A stretch of DNA of 64,000 nucleotides from Symploca sp. SIO1C2 (GCA_010672925.1 JAAHFP010000004.1:186001-250000), one strand, 5' to 3'; shown: positions 1-9,981, counted from the first letter of the stretch. The notes: generated from the letters alone by a model not told the origin. Numbers and translations are program-made.

Positions 1-604
1 TATCAAATCTATAAGAAGGACTAAAAAAGAGATTTAATAACCTTTCCGATTCAATAAGACGGACGTAAATCCTACTTTTAAACTCTTTTAACCACTTAGG
101 TTCATCTCTAGAAAAGTTTGCAATTTCTGGAGGCACAAAGTGGTCAAAACGTTCTAGAACATCATCTAAAGAAAGTATCTCTCCAGTGGTAAAATTGTGC
201 CAATATTTAGGATCTATTCTGTTAATCTCAGGTATTAAATTATCTAAGCTTTTAATGGAGAAATTTATATTGGCACTAATTGATTTATCTTTGGAAGTAA
301 AAGAAATAATATCTAAATCTATTTTTTCAAGATTTGAAATTGAGTTATTATTTTCTGGATCATTAAGGTTATTTACGATTTCAACACTATTACAATCATC
401 AAACTTCACTTGAAATTTGCTAAATGGGATACTCTGAAACCCTGAGTATCGAGAGTTTACAAATCCATCTAGCATCTTCAACATCACCGTCTTTCCAAAA
501 CCATTCGGACCATGAATGATTGTGATCCGCTCATCCATATTTAAGGGAATCACATGGTCAAAAATGCCAAATAAGCCACTGACAGAAATTTGCTTAATTC
601 GCAT
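1..604 (-). CDS. AAA family ATPase, N-terminal part (runs off the window)
   Basis: This is the first ~201 codons of a gene that continues past the left edge. It starts with ATG at 604 behind a good ribosome binding site (AAAGGAGT, about 7 bases upstream). The protein opens with a strand typical of SMC/RecF-type ATPases (MRIKQISVSGLFGIF), followed by a Walker A motif, GPNGFGKT, at residues 32-39. The rest of the visible part is a charged, asparagine-rich lobe, probably the insertion between Walker A and the ABC signature. Signature, Walker B and any effector domain lie outside the window. Such stand-alone ATPases in cyanobacteria are often accessory or defence genes, but function cannot be assigned here. 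ATPase identity is secure; role is unknown. Confidence 0.8.
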   Translation of the reverse strand, partial: MRIKQISVSGLFGIFDHVIPLNMDERITIIHGPNGFGKTVMLKMLDGFVNSRYSGFQSIPFSKFQVKFDDCNSVEIVNNLNDPENNNSISNLEKIDLDIISFTSKDKSISANINFSIKSLDNLIPEINRIDPKYWHNFTTGEILSLDDVLERFDHFVPPEIANFSRDEPKWLKEFKSRIYVRLIESERLLNLFFSPSYRFD

Positions 605-922
605 AATCACTGACTCCTTTAGCCATAGACTTGCTTGATGACTTTGATTGGGTGTATCTCATTGTTACACATATAGGGTTGTTCAAAACACCCGGTAGTT
701 AGCCGGGATTTGATATTATCCGCGATCGCTAAACGAAATTTTCCTCATTATCAACAACATATAGCACTGACACCGATGCCAGTGCCACAGTTGATTGAGC
801 AACTTTCCATATCACATTTTAGCCAATAAAGAAATATCATTTTGATATTCCTTTTCTCCAATCGCTGCCCTAGCCTAGCTCTTGGCGTTACAGTTAAATA
901 GTTAGAACCCAAGGAGAAGGTA
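605..922. other. Intergenic region between divergent genes
   Basis: This 318-base gap separates the leftward ATPase from the rightward Uma2 gene and must hold both promoters. It contains a short CCGG...CCGG stem near 690-710 and a GCGATCGC octamer near 722. No convincing ORF or RNA gene is visible. Confidence 0.5.
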
Positions 923-1666
923 ATGTCACCAATCACTACTGAAGCTGCTCCTGTCGCTATTACTCAACTGCCAACTCAGTATGATCTTCCCTGTGATGAC
1001 GGTATTCCTATGGAAACTCAGCGACATTTTATGCAGATGCAAATGCTCATTGATACCCTATATCATTGGTTAGCTCAGCGAGAGGATGGTTATGTTGGCG
1101 GCAATATGTTTCTTTATTTCAGTGCGGCTCAACTGAAAAATGAAGACTTCCGAGGACCTGATGTGTTTATCGTGCTAGGAGTACCGAAAGGAGAAAGACG
1201 GAGTTGGGTAGTTTGGGATGAAGCCCAAGCACCAAATGTCATTATTGAGTTACTCTCTGAAAGTACAGCTACTAAGGATAAAACTGAGAAAAAGCAAGTT
1301 TATCAAAACAAGGTCAGAGTACCAGAATATTTTTGGTATGACCCCTTCAATCCAGAAGATTTAGCAGGATTTAACTTGCAAAATGGAGTATATCAACCGA
1401 TAAGTGAGGATAAACAAAAGCGCTTAGTAAGTCAGCAATTAGGTTTGGCTTTAGTGCGTTGGCAGGGCTACTATAAAGAGGTAGAAGCAACTTGGTTACG
1501 TTGGGCTACTTTAGAGGGAGATTTGATACCTACTCCCCAAGAGGAAGCAGAGCAAGCCCAACAAGAAATTGCACAAGCCCAACAAGAAGCTGCACAAGCT
1601 CAACAGCGAGTTGAGCAACTAGCTGCTCGTTTACGATCTATGGGAGTAAACCCAGATGATATTTAA
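923..1666 (+). CDS. Uma2 family (DUF820) putative endonuclease
   Basis: A 247-residue protein of the Uma2/DUF820 family, which has a PD-(D/E)XK nuclease-like fold and is greatly expanded in cyanobacteria; the substrate is unknown. Visible family marks are GPDVFIV (D80), VIIELLSEST (E109) followed by Lys-rich sequence, and the PEYFWYDP segment. The C-terminus (about 205-240) is a Gln/Ala-rich coiled coil (repeats of AQQE), a common tail in this family. The start is supported by AAGGAGAAGG just upstream. It stands alone between a divergent ATPase and a long repeat-filled gap. Family assignment is firm; the biological role is not known. Confidence 0.9.
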   Translation: MSPITTEAAPVAITQLPTQYDLPCDDGIPMETQRHFMQMQMLIDTLYHWLAQREDGYVGGNMFLYFSAAQLKNEDFRGPDVFIVLGVPKGERRSWVVWDEAQAPNVIIELLSESTATKDKTEKKQVYQNKVRVPEYFWYDPFNPEDLAGFNLQNGVYQPISEDKQKRLVSQQLGLALVRWQGYYKEVEATWLRWATLEGDLIPTPQEEAEQAQQEIAQAQQEAAQAQQRVEQLAARLRSMGVNPDDI

Positions 1667-1792
1667 TTAGGTGTTAGGTGTTAGGTTTTAGTAAGCATTT
1701 TAGTGGCGCGATACACCTAGAAATTTAGGTTGGGGGTAAAGCGATGAAACCCAACCTCCTTATTCTACCTAAACAGATGTGATCGCTAGTAT

Positions 1793-1889
1793 TTTTGTGG
1801 TATTATTTTATCATGGGAAAATGTTCGCACATGTATGCTGTAATTTTGATTGTTCACAGTAAGATAGCTAATATGAAAATGCGATCCCC
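1793..1889 (+). repeat. Dispersed repeat R1, copy A (diverged)
   Basis: Begins with TTTTGTGGTATTATTTT, then an ATGGGA-type block and ends with ATGCGATC. The same order of blocks recurs at 54258 and 57590, and a short form occurs at 5142. It has no coding potential. This copy is the most diverged of the long ones. Confidence 0.55.
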
Positions 1890-1970
1890 TAAGGCATCAG
1901 TACTAGCTCTTTCCTAATCCATTGGACTTGATTCTAATCTCCCTTCCCAGTAAAGTTAGAAACCAGATTC

Positions 1971-2220
1971 TGTAGGGGTGGGTTCACCAATTATTAAGCA
2001 AATTGACTAGCCAAGATGCTAAACCCGCCACGGTTTGCCCAAGAATGATTTTTGTTATGTAATGTTGTATTGAAACAACCAGAAGAGCAACTCCGCTACC
2101 CTCCGTTTTTTAGCTTGGTTTGATTATGGGCAATTGTCTTGACATGCTGTTAGGAGGCCGGGGCGGGTTTAGATAAGTTATTGTTGAGTAAGTTGCACTT
2201 TTGGTGAACCCGCCCCTACA
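1971..2220. mobile_element. MITE-like element, family B (20-bp terminal inverted repeats)
   Basis: The left end TGTAGGGGTGGGTTCACCAA (1971-1990) and the reverse complement of the right end (2201-2220) match at 19 of 20 bases, enclosing about 250 bp with no ORF of note. This is the structure of a non-autonomous inverted-repeat element. Fragments of the same end (GGGGCGGGTTTA) recur at 2159, 5039 and, inverted, near 21723. No clear target duplication was found. It lies in the 757-base gap between the Uma2 gene and leuS, which also contains repeat R1. Confidence 0.6.
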
Positions 2221-2423
2221 TCTGCTGATTTTTGACAACCGAACATAATGTGGTACGGTCTTTCTTCCTTGTCTTGTCTCAACCCGAAAGTAAAAAACCT
2301 ACCCTTGTCAGGGGGTTAGGGGTGGGTTATCGGCAGACACCGATTTTGATTAATACTCCGCAATTACCACAATGCTCCCTACGGCTATAATTAAGTTAGA
2401 CCAGATAATCAGGAGCTCCTTTT

Positions 2424-4997
2424 GTGCAGTCACGTTACAACCCCGTTGAAATAGAGGAAAAATGGCAAAAGATTTGGACAGAGCAAGGCTTGTACCAAAC
2501 TGAGAAAGAAAACAACAAGCCGAAATTCTATGCTCTGTCGATGTTCCCCTATCCATCGGGTAACCTGCACATGGGTCATGTCCGTAACTATACAATTACT
2601 GATGTCATCGCGAGGAAAAGCCGGATGCAAGGTTATCGGGTATTGCATCCGATGGGTTGGGATGCTTTCGGTTTACCCGCAGAAAATGCCGCGATCGCTC
2701 GTCAGGTTCATCCGGCAAAATGGACTTATCAGAATATTGATCAGATGAAGTCGGAGTTGAAGCAATTAGGACTTTCCTACGACTGGGATTGTGAACTTGC
2801 TACCTGTTCTCCCGACTATTATCACTGGACTCAATGGATCTTCTTGCAATTCTTCGAGGCTGGATTAGCTTACCAAAAAGAAGCAGCAGTTAACTGGGAT
2901 CCGGTAGATCAAACAGTGTTAGCCAACGAGCAAGTGGATAGTCAGGGTCGTTCTTGGCGCTCTGGTGCGTTGGTAGAGCGTAAAATGTTAAGGCAGTGGT
3001 TCCTCAAAATTACTGACTATGCTGAGGAATTACTCAACGATTTAGATACCTTAACCGGTTGGCCGGAACGAGTCAAGGTCATGCAGGCTCACTGGATTGG
3101 TAAGTCTGTGGGAGCTTATTTGGAATTTCCCATTGTGGGGTTAGAGGAAAAAATTGGGGTGTTTACCACTCGCCCCGATACAGCTTATGGTGTTACCTAT
3201 GTTGTCCTTGCACCAGAACATCCTCTTACTGCCAAAGTTACTACCCCTGAACAACAAGCAGCAGTGGAGACATTTATTCAAGAAGTTGCTAACCAGAGTG
3301 AATTAGAACGTACTGCGGAAGATAAGCCGAAGCGAGGTATTCCCACAGGGGGTAAGGCAATTAATCCTTTCACCGGGGAAGAGATTCCTATCTTAATTGC
3401 GGATTACGTACTCTACGAATACGGTACTGGAGCAGTGATGGGAGTACCGGCTCATGATACCAGGGACTTCAAGTTTGCTAAAGAAAAGAATTTACCCATC
3501 AAAGTGGTAATTGCACCAACTACAGCAGATGTAGCTACTGCTGCTCAAACACCTCTCCAGGAAGCTTACACTGAGCCGGGAATAATGGTTAATTCCGGTG
3601 ACTTCGATGGTAATAATTCCGTTGAAGGCAAGCAAGCAATTATCGAATATGCCCAACAACAAGGATACGGCAAAGGAAGAATTCAGTACCGCCTCCGAGA
3701 TTGGCTGATTTCCCGACAACGTTATTGGGGTGCGCCAATCCCCATTATTCACTGCCCTGACTGTGGTGCTGTACCAGTCCCTGATGCTGACTTGCCAGTA
3801 GAATTGCCAGAAGATGTGGGATTTACTGACGGTAAGGTGTCTTCCTTAGCGGAGTTAGAAGACTGGGTAAATGTACCTTGTCCCAACTGTGGCACAGCAG
3901 CAAAGCGGGAAACGGATACGATGGATACCTTTATCGATTCCTCTTGGTATTTCCTCCGCTACCCAGATGCCAAGAATGGGAAGCAAGTATTTGATCCCAA
4001 GCAAACCAATGACTGGATGCCAGTGGATCAATATGTAGGAGGGATCGAACATGCCATTCTGCACTTGTTGTACTCCCGCTTCTTTACTAAAGTACTACGT
4101 GATCGCGGCTTATTGAACTTCGACGAACCCTTCCAAAGACTACTAACTCAAGGTATGGTACAGGGTCTAACTTACCTCAATCCCCGTACCGGCAAGTGGA
4201 TTCCTTCAGCACAAGTAGACCCTGCTGCACCTAAAGACCCGGAAACTGGGGAAGATTTATCAGTTTCCTACAAAACCATGTCCAAATCCAAGTACAACGG
4301 TGTTGCTCCGAAAGAGGTAATTAATAAGTACGGGGCAGATACCGCCAGGATGTTTATTCTCTTCAAAGCACCACCGGAAAAAGACTTGGAGTGGGATGAA
4401 GCAGATGTGGAAGGACAATTTCGTTTCCTCAACCGTGTTTGGCGTTTGGTAACAGAGTTTGCTACCAAAAATACTGAATATTCCACGGTAACACCGAAGA
4501 AGTTGAGTAAACCAGAAAAAGACTTACGAAGAGCCATCCATACTGCAATTAAAGACATTACTGAGGATTTGGAAGGAGACTACCAATTTAATACTGCGGT
4601 TTCGGAATTGATGAAACTCAGCAATGCTCTTACTGATGCTAGTTGCAAAGACTCCCCAGTATATGCCGCAGGAATCGAAACTCTTGTCCTCTTGCTTGCT
4701 CCCTTTGCCCCCCATATTGCGGAAGAACTCTGGCAAGAAATCGGTCATACTGATTCAATACATCTCCAAAACTGGTCTCAATATGACCCAGAGGCCCTAG
4801 TCGCTGATGAAGTGACCCTGGTAATTCAAGTAATGGGCAAAACCCGTGGCACAATTCAAGTACCGGCACAATCCGACAAGCAAACTTTAGAAAAGTATGC
4901 CATAGAATCTGAGGTGGCTGAGCGCTATCTTCAGGGTAAAGAGATTAAAAAGGTAATTGTCGTACCTGGAAAGTTGGTCAATTTTGTCGTGGGTTAG
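2424..4997 (+). CDS. leuS: Leucyl-tRNA synthetase
   Basis: Class I aminoacyl-tRNA synthetase that charges tRNA-Leu in the cytoplasm. It is full length at 857 residues. The HIGH motif appears as HMGH (49-52) inside [15 protein letters not shown], and the KMSKS loop as TMSKS near 618-622. The CP1 editing domain is present ([20 protein letters not shown]), and Cys pairs (CPDC, CPNC) mark a zinc-binding module. The C-terminal anticodon-binding and LeuS-specific domains are complete. Start is GTG at 2424, chosen because AGGAG lies 8 bases upstream and [11 protein letters not shown] matches the usual LeuS N-terminus. It appears monocistronic. Confidence 0.98.
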   Translation: MQSRYNPVEIEEKWQKIWTEQGLYQTEKENNKPKFYALSMFPYPSGNLHMGHVRNYTITDVIARKSRMQGYRVLHPMGWDAFGLPAENAAIARQVHPAKWTYQNIDQMKSELKQLGLSYDWDCELATCSPDYYHWTQWIFLQFFEAGLAYQKEAAVNWDPVDQTVLANEQVDSQGRSWRSGALVERKMLRQWFLKITDYAEELLNDLDTLTGWPERVKVMQAHWIGKSVGAYLEFPIVGLEEKIGVFTTRPDTAYGVTYVVLAPEHPLTAKVTTPEQQAAVETFIQEVANQSELERTAEDKPKRGIPTGGKAINPFTGEEIPILIADYVLYEYGTGAVMGVPAHDTRDFKFAKEKNLPIKVVIAPTTADVATAAQTPLQEAYTEPGIMVNSGDFDGNNSVEGKQAIIEYAQQQGYGKGRIQYRLRDWLISRQRYWGAPIPIIHCPDCGAVPVPDADLPVELPEDVGFTDGKVSSLAELEDWVNVPCPNCGTAAKRETDTMDTFIDSSWYFLRYPDAKNGKQVFDPKQTNDWMPVDQYVGGIEHAILHLLYSRFFTKVLRDRGLLNFDEPFQRLLTQGMVQGLTYLNPRTGKWIPSAQVDPAAPKDPETGEDLSVSYKTMSKSKYNGVAPKEVINKYGADTARMFILFKAPPEKDLEWDEADVEGQFRFLNRVWRLVTEFATKNTEYSTVTPKKLSKPEKDLRRAIHTAIKDITEDLEGDYQFNTAVSELMKLSNALTDASCKDSPVYAAGIETLVLLLAPFAPHIAEELWQEIGHTDSIHLQNWSQYDPEALVADEVTLVIQVMGKTRGTIQVPAQSDKQTLEKYAIESEVAERYLQGKEIKKVIVVPGKLVNFVVG

Positions 4998-5300
4998 GCT
5001 GATTTACATCTAATGCGAATTAAATAGCCCATCTCGTAGGGGCGGGTTTAGGGTTGACGTTAGACCATGTTGACGATATCCATTATACAAAACCTGTCCT
5101 ATCAATAACCACAAGATGACCAAAACTTTGCCCAATTATGCTATCGTTATTATATAATGGGACAGGTGTGCGCCTATGTAAGAAGTACTTCTCCCAATAT
5201 GGGAAAAGTAATTGCTTAAGACAGGACAGGTCTTGAATGGAAGATTCTGGTAAAATGGTCTAGTGTTACTGGATATGCACTGAGAGAACCCAATCTACAA
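4998..5300. other. Intergenic region with repeat fragments
   Basis: The gap between convergent leuS and the HNH gene contains a fragment of the family B end (GGGGCGGGTTTA near 5039) and a short diverged copy of repeat R1 (5142-5182, TTATATAATGGGACAGGTGT followed by GCGCCTATG). A small palindrome AAGACAGG/CAGGTCTT lies near 5218-5235. No gene is seen. Confidence 0.5.
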
Positions 5301-5735
5301 CTATGATGGTGGATGTAACCCAGTTTTTATCCAAAATCCTCTGGTTGCTCTAATCGAATCATCGTCAGGATAACGTGTATCATTTAAATCTAAACGAATG
5401 CAAGTTGCTCGACCAATTGGTGTAATTCCTTCTATAATTAGACCCTGATATGTCCAAACAAAGTGCTCTTCCCACTTTTGCTGACGAGGATTGAACAGAG
5501 GAAAAGTTTCCTTGGTTTGTGGATCGATGCCAGCAATAAAATTGTAACGCCTCTCATTACAGCGACGACAGGCAAGGGCAAGATTATCAATTGCGTCAGA
5601 ACCCCCCAGAGATTTCGGAGTAATATGATCAACAGTAAACCGACTTGCACTTAGACGTTCTGAAGAATGGCAATACTCGCATAAATATTTGGCTCGTTTG
5701 CGAACAATCTGCTTGACATCATCACTTATTGGCAT
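5301..5735 (-). CDS. HNH endonuclease
   Basis: A small HNH-family nuclease of about 144 residues. The zinc and catalytic signature is complete: CEYC, then VDHITPKSLGG (the DH pair), then NLALACRRCNERR. The remainder ends in conserved-looking hydrophobic blocks (GRATCIRLDLND). The longest frame starts at 5756, but MPISDDV at 5735 is the more likely start because it overlaps the upstream gene by only 14 bases, suggesting translational coupling. It forms a two-gene unit with the 80-residue protein at 5722-5964, a pairing I believe is common in cyanobacteria. Cellular function is not established; a mobile or defence role is possible. Confidence 0.88.
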   Translation of the reverse strand: MPISDDVKQIVRKRAKYLCEYCHSSERLSASRFTVDHITPKSLGGSDAIDNLALACRRCNERRYNFIAGIDPQTKETFPLFNPRQQKWEEHFVWTYQGLIIEGITPIGRATCIRLDLNDTRYPDDDSIRATRGFWIKTGLHPPS

Positions 5736-5964
5736 TTTGAGCAGTAAGCATTGCATTAATATGGGTAAAAATTCGGTCTAACTCCCCAATTGCATCTAAT
5801 TCCGTTATTTCATCGGGAGTTAATTGGTCAGCTTTCTTTCTGTCTAGAAGACTTTCCAGACGAAGTTGAAGAGACGTACTAAATTTAAACAAGCACCATT
5901 CTTCGACCTTCTCAAGCTGAATTTCATGAATTAGTGAGGATGGCTTCTTGATCGTTGTAACCAT
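5722..5964 (-). CDS. Small conserved protein paired with HNH nuclease
   Basis: An 80-residue soluble protein with a charged, leucine-rich, probably all-helical sequence, including LLDRKKADQLTPDEITELD. I recognise this type as a small protein found upstream of HNH endonucleases in cyanobacteria, without a known function. Its 3' end overlaps the HNH start by 14 bases, so the two are probably co-translated. It could be a partner or an antitoxin-like regulator of the nuclease; that is inference only. Confidence 0.7.
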   Translation of the reverse strand: MVTTIKKPSSLIHEIQLEKVEEWCLFKFSTSLQLRLESLLDRKKADQLTPDEITELDAIGELDRIFTHINAMLTAQNANK

Positions 5965-6077
5965 TCGTACTCTCGTGATACTGAGATTGTAAGACAGTTA
6001 ACCTTGATGTTTAATAAAATTGTACCAGAAGCGGTAAGATATAGAGCAAACTGCCAGGGAACTCTGCTATTTAATTT

Positions 6078-7568
6078 ATGGCTAACGCTCAGGTCATTGG
6101 TTTAGGAAGATCGGGAATAGCTGCTGCACGGTTACTTAAGCAAAAAGGTTGGCAAGTAACCTTAAGCGATGCTGCTAGTCCAGAAAGCATCGCTGCCCGC
6201 TATAATTCAGAAAATTCACCAGAACAAGAACTTGTTAAAGCAGGAATTACAGTTAAACTGGGTCATTCCTTAACTCTGGATCCTTCTGACTTACCCCAAT
6301 TAATCGTCGCTAGTCCCGGTGTTCCCTGGGATATACCCGTACTCAAAGCAGCCAGAAGCCAAGGCATTGACACTATTGGAGAATTAGAACTCGCTTGGCG
6401 TCATCTCAACTCCTGTCCCTGGGTAGGCATTACCGGTACTAACGGCAAAACCACCACCACTGCCCTGATTGCCGCTATTTTTAAAACTGCTGGCTTATAT
6501 GCTCCCGCCTGTGGTAATATCGGTTATGCAGCTTGTGAGTTAGCCCTGGAGGAGACGTGGAGACGCGGGGACGCGGAGACGCGGGGACGCGGGGACAAGG
6601 AAGACAAGGAGACAATTCCCAAACAACAAACAACCAACAACCAACAACCAACAACCAACAACCAACAACCAACAACAATCGATTGGATAATTGCAGAAAT
6701 CAGCAGTTACCAAATTGAGTCTTCCCAAAAGCTTGCCCCTCAGATTGGTATCTGGACAACTTTTACACCAGATCATCTCAGCCGCCACAAGACTCTAGAA
6801 TACTACTATGACATTAAGGCATCTTTACTGCGCCGCTCTAAGATGCAAGTAATTAATGGAGATGATCCCTACTTACGGCAGTTGGGTAAGGAGCACTGGC
6901 CCGATGCTTATTGGACTAGTATTCAAGGTAAACTGGGAAATGATCTGCAACCTTGGGTATATATCGAAAATGGCTGGGCAATCGCAGAATCAGAACCTAT
7001 CTTACCAGTCGCTTCATTGCAAATGCTAGGAAGCCACAATCACCAAAATTTGCTTATGGCAATAGCCGTAGCCAGATTAGCAGGTATTGAGAAGGAAGCG
7101 ATCGCTCAAGCAATTGCCAATTTCCCTGGTGTTCCCCATCGCTTAGAAAAGATTATCACTTGGCAGGGTATCGATTTTATCAATGATTCTAAAGCGACTA
7201 ACTACGATGCTGCTGAAGTAGGATTATCCGCTGCTACTGATCCTGCTATTTTGATTGCTGGGGGTGAAGCGAAAGCTGGTGACGATAGCAGCTGGTTGGA
7301 AACGATTCAAGCCAAAGCTGCTGCTGTCTTACTCATCGGCAAAGCTGCTCCTACCTTTGCTCAACGGTTGCAGGAGATTAACTACGATCGTTACGAAATC
7401 GTCGAAACTATGGAAAAAGCTGTACCTAGAGCAGCAGAACTCGCTCAACAGTACCATGCTAGCATCGTCCTCCTCTCCCCCGCCTGTGCCAGCTTCGATC
7501 AATATCAAAGTTTTGAGCACCGAGGGGATGATTTTCGTCAGTTGTGTCAGCAGCATTTTATGGATTGA
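6078..7568 (+). CDS. murD: UDP-N-acetylmuramoylalanine-D-glutamate ligase with repeat insertion
   Basis: Adds D-glutamate to UDP-MurNAc-L-Ala in cytoplasmic peptidoglycan synthesis. The Mur ligase P-loop GTNGKTTTT, the NDSKATN block and the [11 protein letters not shown]-terminal motif are all present. At 496 residues it is longer than the usual ~450. The excess is a low-complexity insertion of about 43 residues between CELALE and [13 protein letters not shown], where MurD is normally contiguous. It is encoded by period-9 (GACGCGGAG-like) and period-7 (AACAACC) tandem repeats at 6551-6678 and keeps the reading frame. As the cell presumably needs MurD, the insertion is probably a tolerated surface loop. 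Confidence 0.96.
   Translation: MANAQVIGLGRSGIAAARLLKQKGWQVTLSDAASPESIAARYNSENSPEQELVKAGITVKLGHSLTLDPSDLPQLIVASPGVPWDIPVLKAARSQGIDTIGELELAWRHLNSCPWVGITGTNGKTTTTALIAAIFKTAGLYAPACGNIGYAACELALEETWRRGDAETRGRGDKEDKETIPKQQTTNNQQPTTNNQQPTTIDWIIAEISSYQIESSQKLAPQIGIWTTFTPDHLSRHKTLEYYYDIKASLLRRSKMQVINGDDPYLRQLGKEHWPDAYWTSIQGKLGNDLQPWVYIENGWAIAESEPILPVASLQMLGSHNHQNLLMAIAVARLAGIEKEAIAQAIANFPGVPHRLEKIITWQGIDFINDSKATNYDAAEVGLSAATDPAILIAGGEAKAGDDSSWLETIQAKAAAVLLIGKAAPTFAQRLQEINYDRYEIVETMEKAVPRAAELAQQYHASIVLLSPACASFDQYQSFEHRGDDFRQLCQQHFMD
6551..6678 (+). repeat. In-frame short tandem repeats inside murD
   Basis: The first part (about 6551-6613) repeats a nonamer of the GACGCGGAG / GACAAGGAA type. The second part (about 6621-6678) repeats the heptamer AACAACC, read as cycling N-N-Q-Q-P-T-T. 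The same two repeat classes fill intergenic gaps elsewhere in the window (59572-59751, 59905-59940). Neither unit contains a stop codon in any of the six frames. Confidence 0.9.
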
Positions 7569-8128
7569 GATTTGTTGTTTGTCTTTTGTTGTAGAAGCGA
7601 CCGTTGCTCACGGGGTGACAGTACTTTGTAATAATGAAAAATGATATCAAGCTCGGATAATCATATCATGTCCGTCTAAACACTTATCATATCCTTCTTT
7701 CTTTCATCCCTTCTGCCCTCTGCCCTCTGCCTTCTGCCTTCTGCCTTATTTTCACCAAAGTGTAAGTAATCAACCGGACATGATATGACACTTGACCAAT
7801 GACGAAAAAACTCGAAATATGAATTTGTCTTAAAGATGAAATTTATTCTCAGTTAATTATGATATCACTAAATAGATGAGAAAAGTTTTAAACAACTTAT
7901 TGGTTGTTTAAAGTAGATAAGGCAGGGTATTGGGATTTAAAGACGATGCCCTACCTATGGTCTTGGATTGCATATAGAGTTATAATGCTCTACTACCAAG
8001 CCGCAGGGAAGATAAGGAAGAGTGATGCTAGCTTAGTTCTACTTTCCCTGCCTTTTCTCATGTCCCTCAATAGTTGACAAATTTTTGTAATAGCTAATCT
8101 TGTATCCATCAAGAGGAAGACAGCACAA
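7569..8128. other. Intergenic region upstream of feoA with hairpins
   Basis: This 560-base gap holds a family A element (7663-7786), a partial nested end (ATATCAAGCTCGGATAA at 7644), and two potential stem-loops before feoA. The first pairs AGGCAGGGTAT (7920-7930) with ATGCCCTACCT (7946-7956). The second pairs GCAGGGAA (8003-8010) with TTCCCTGC (8044-8051). They could be a structured leader or remnants of another repeat. No gene is seen. Confidence 0.5.
7663..7786 (+). mobile_element. MITE-like element family A, copy 1
   Basis: Ends are ATATCATGTCCG at the left and CGGACATGATAT at the right (inverted). The interior carries period-7 CTTCTGC/CTCTGC repeats, and the block TTTTCACCAAAGTGTAAGTA lies near the right end. 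Length is 124 bp; closely related copies are at 9981, 16246 and 43216. There is no ORF and no transposase, so it is non-autonomous if mobile. Confidence 0.8.
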
Positions 8129-8380
8129 ATGATAACTAATTGCAATACTTATTTGCGAGATATGCCAGTAGGGACTAGAGCCTGTGTAGTTGGTTACGAG
8201 AAAGCCTATTTGGGTTATAAGGGGAGACTGTTATCGATGGGGTTGACACCCGGAACAGAGTTTACCATCATCCGTCACGCACCCTTTAATCTGATAGAAA
8301 TCGAGGTGCAGGGCTTCAGACTGCGACTACGGAAACAAGAGGCAGATGCTCTTTGTGTTGAGGAGGTGGATGATGATTAG
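8129..8380 (+). CDS. feoA: FeoA-domain protein (orphan)
   Basis: An 83-residue SH3-like FeoA domain protein. FeoA normally works with the FeoB GTPase permease in ferrous iron uptake at the inner membrane. The family pattern is clear: LRDMPVGTRACVV, then LLSMGLTPGTEF, then the GFRLRLRKQEAD end. AAGAGGAAGAC lies upstream of the ATG. Unusually, no feoB follows; the next gene is a pentapeptide-repeat lipoprotein 82 bases away, separated by AAGTAAT heptamer repeats. It may serve a feoB located elsewhere or be a stand-alone regulator-like FeoA. Confidence 0.9.
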   Translation: MITNCNTYLRDMPVGTRACVVGYEKAYLGYKGRLLSMGLTPGTEFTIIRHAPFNLIEIEVQGFRLRLRKQEADALCVEEVDDD

Positions 8381-8404
8381 GGATTTCTAAAGGCGAAAAT
8401 AATG

Positions 8405-8456
8405 CTGAAGTAATAAGTAATAAGTAACAAGTAATAAGTAATAAGTATTGAGTTAA
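8405..8456 (+). repeat. Heptamer tandem repeat (AAGTAAT)
   Basis: Seven-base unit AAGTAAT, imperfectly repeated, in the short gap between feoA and the pentapeptide lipoprotein gene. It belongs to the short tandemly repeated class typical of filamentous cyanobacteria. Confidence 0.8.
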
Positions 8457-8462
8457 TTATTA

Positions 8463-8993
8463 ATGAGCCAACGAGGAAGATTGTTTGATTCTTACTTTGC
8501 ACTAGCCGCAATTACAAGTTTCTTGCTAGTCGGAGTTGCAGCATGTCAGAAAAATGAATTGCCATCAGCAGCGAATGACTTAGAACAATTATTACAAACC
8601 AAACAATGCCTCAAATGTGACCTTAGTGGTGCCCAATTGAGTAACGCAGATCTTCAGGGAGCTAAGTTGAATAATGCCAATCTCAGTGGTGCGGATCTCA
8701 GCGGTGCTAATCTCAGTGGTGCTTTGTTGGATAGCGTAGATCTCACTGGTGCTAATCTCAGCAATGTCAACTTAAGTTCAGCTGGTTTAGCCAAAGCCAA
8801 CCTCAGTAGCACTAATCTCACAGAAGCGGACTTTTCTGGAGCATTCTTGAGGGCTGCTAATCTCCAAGATGCTCAACTGAGTGATACAAAGTTCAATGAT
8901 GCAGACTTGAATACCGCCAACCTTGATGGTGTTGACATCAATAGTGCTGATTTCCAAGGCGCAATGATGCCTGATGGAACGATTAAAGAGTAG
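8463..8993 (+). CDS. Pentapeptide-repeat lipoprotein
   Basis: A 176-residue protein. The N-terminus is a lipoprotein signal (hydrophobic stretch ending in the lipobox VAAC at about residues 25-28), so the mature protein should be membrane anchored outside the cytoplasm. From about residue 45 to the end it is a run of A(D/N)Lxx pentapeptide repeats (for example [13 protein letters not shown]), predicted to form a right-handed quadrilateral beta-helix. Pentapeptide proteins have no single activity; many are scaffolds. The stop is only 4 bases before the ATG of the next gene, indicating co-transcription with the proline-rich protein. Confidence 0.9.
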   Translation: MSQRGRLFDSYFALAAITSFLLVGVAACQKNELPSAANDLEQLLQTKQCLKCDLSGAQLSNADLQGAKLNNANLSGADLSGANLSGALLDSVDLTGANLSNVNLSSAGLAKANLSSTNLTEADFSGAFLRAANLQDAQLSDTKFNDADLNTANLDGVDINSADFQGAMMPDGTIKE

Positions 8994-8997
8994 CGCC

Positions 8998-9981
8998 ATG
9001 AATCAGCTTGACGACAAAGCATCGACTAAAAATCTTCAGGAAAAAGCAGCTGAAGAGAATTTATCTAACCCAACTATCTTCAAAGTAAGCAGCATCATTC
9101 GACCATTTTTGGCTCTCTCTTCAATAATTCATGCTCTGCTGCTGCTTTTACCATTACCCCGCCAAACCAATCTTGAGCTTGAACCAGAGCCAATTTCCAC
9201 AGAAGAAAACATTAAAGTTACCCAACTTCCACTTCCCGAACCTTCTCCTTCACCTTCTCCCGAACCTTCTCCTTCACCACAACCCTCAATTATTGAACCT
9301 CAAGCCACTAAACCATCTCCCAAACCACCAACTGAAAGAGTAGTTCAACCATCTCCAAGACAGGCTCCAGTAATTCCCCTAAAGCCAGAAATTTCTAGGC
9401 AGCAGCTAGAAAAAATTGTGCAACCAAAGGCGATTGTTTCACCAGAACCATCACCGGAACCATCGCCAGAACCATCGCCGGAACCATCGCCAGAACCATC
9501 ACCGGAGCCCTCACCAGAACCATCACCAGAACCATCACCGGAGCCCTCACCAGAACCATCGCCGGAGCCCTCACCAGAACCATCACCGGAGCCCTCACCA
9601 GAACCATCGCCGGAGCCCTCACCGGAGCCCTCACCAGAACCATCGCCGGAACCAACTGCTAGTCCCTTTGCCTCAGCTAACTTTCCTGTTTATCAAAATG
9701 CTGAATCTGGCTGTTTTGATAAGGATACCTGTAATAAAGTATCAGGAGTCCAAAGTTTTCGTAGCTTCAGTCGCAATTTGCAAGAATTTTTAGAACAAAA
9801 TAACTATACCGTTGAGCTGCAAGAGGATCTTGGGGATACAGGAGTAGAAATATTTAAGGTATCTAAAGATGAGGAAACCCAGTATCTAAGTGTTTTGGGT
9901 ACTAGAGAATTCGGTGAGGCAGTATATGTTTTGTCTCCAACACCAATTACTAGTTTAGAAAAACTTCAACAGACAGAGTAA
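8998..9981 (+). CDS. Proline-rich TonB-like membrane protein
   Basis: 327 residues starting at ATG 8998, 4 bases after the upstream stop; the longer frame from 8974 would overlap that gene and is less likely. Order: a charged N-terminus, one membrane segment (about [16 protein letters not shown], near residues 36-52), a Pro/Ser/Glu-rich spacer ending in an almost perfect PEPS repeat array, then a globular C-terminal domain of about 110 residues with a Cys pair ([11 protein letters not shown]). A single N-terminal anchor, a rigid proline rod and a small end domain resemble TonB-type energy transducers, but the end domain is not recognisably TonB. It is probably an envelope-spanning protein acting with the pentapeptide lipoprotein. 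Confidence 0.75.
   Translation: MNQLDDKASTKNLQEKAAEENLSNPTIFKVSSIIRPFLALSSIIHALLLLLPLPRQTNLELEPEPISTEENIKVTQLPLPEPSPSPSPEPSPSPQPSIIEPQATKPSPKPPTERVVQPSPRQAPVIPLKPEISRQQLEKIVQPKAIVSPEPSPEPSPEPSPEPSPEPSPEPSPEPSPEPSPEPSPEPSPEPSPEPSPEPSPEPSPEPSPEPSPEPSPEPTASPFASANFPVYQNAESGCFDKDTCNKVSGVQSFRSFSRNLQEFLEQNNYTVELQEDLGDTGVEIFKVSKDEETQYLSVLGTREFGEAVYVLSPTPITSLEKLQQTE
9441..9654 (+). repeat. 12-bp coding tandem repeat (PEPS array)
   Basis: About 18 copies of a 12-base unit, CCAGAACCATCA with synonymous variants such as CCGGAGCCCTCA, encoding Pro-Glu-Pro-Ser. Higher-order blocks of identical variants suggest expansion by slippage or unequal crossover, so length probably varies between strains. Confidence 0.9.

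Noticed and set aside
9395-9793. ORFs in other frames over the PEPS array
   Set aside because: Shadow frames of the 12-bp repeat in the real gene.
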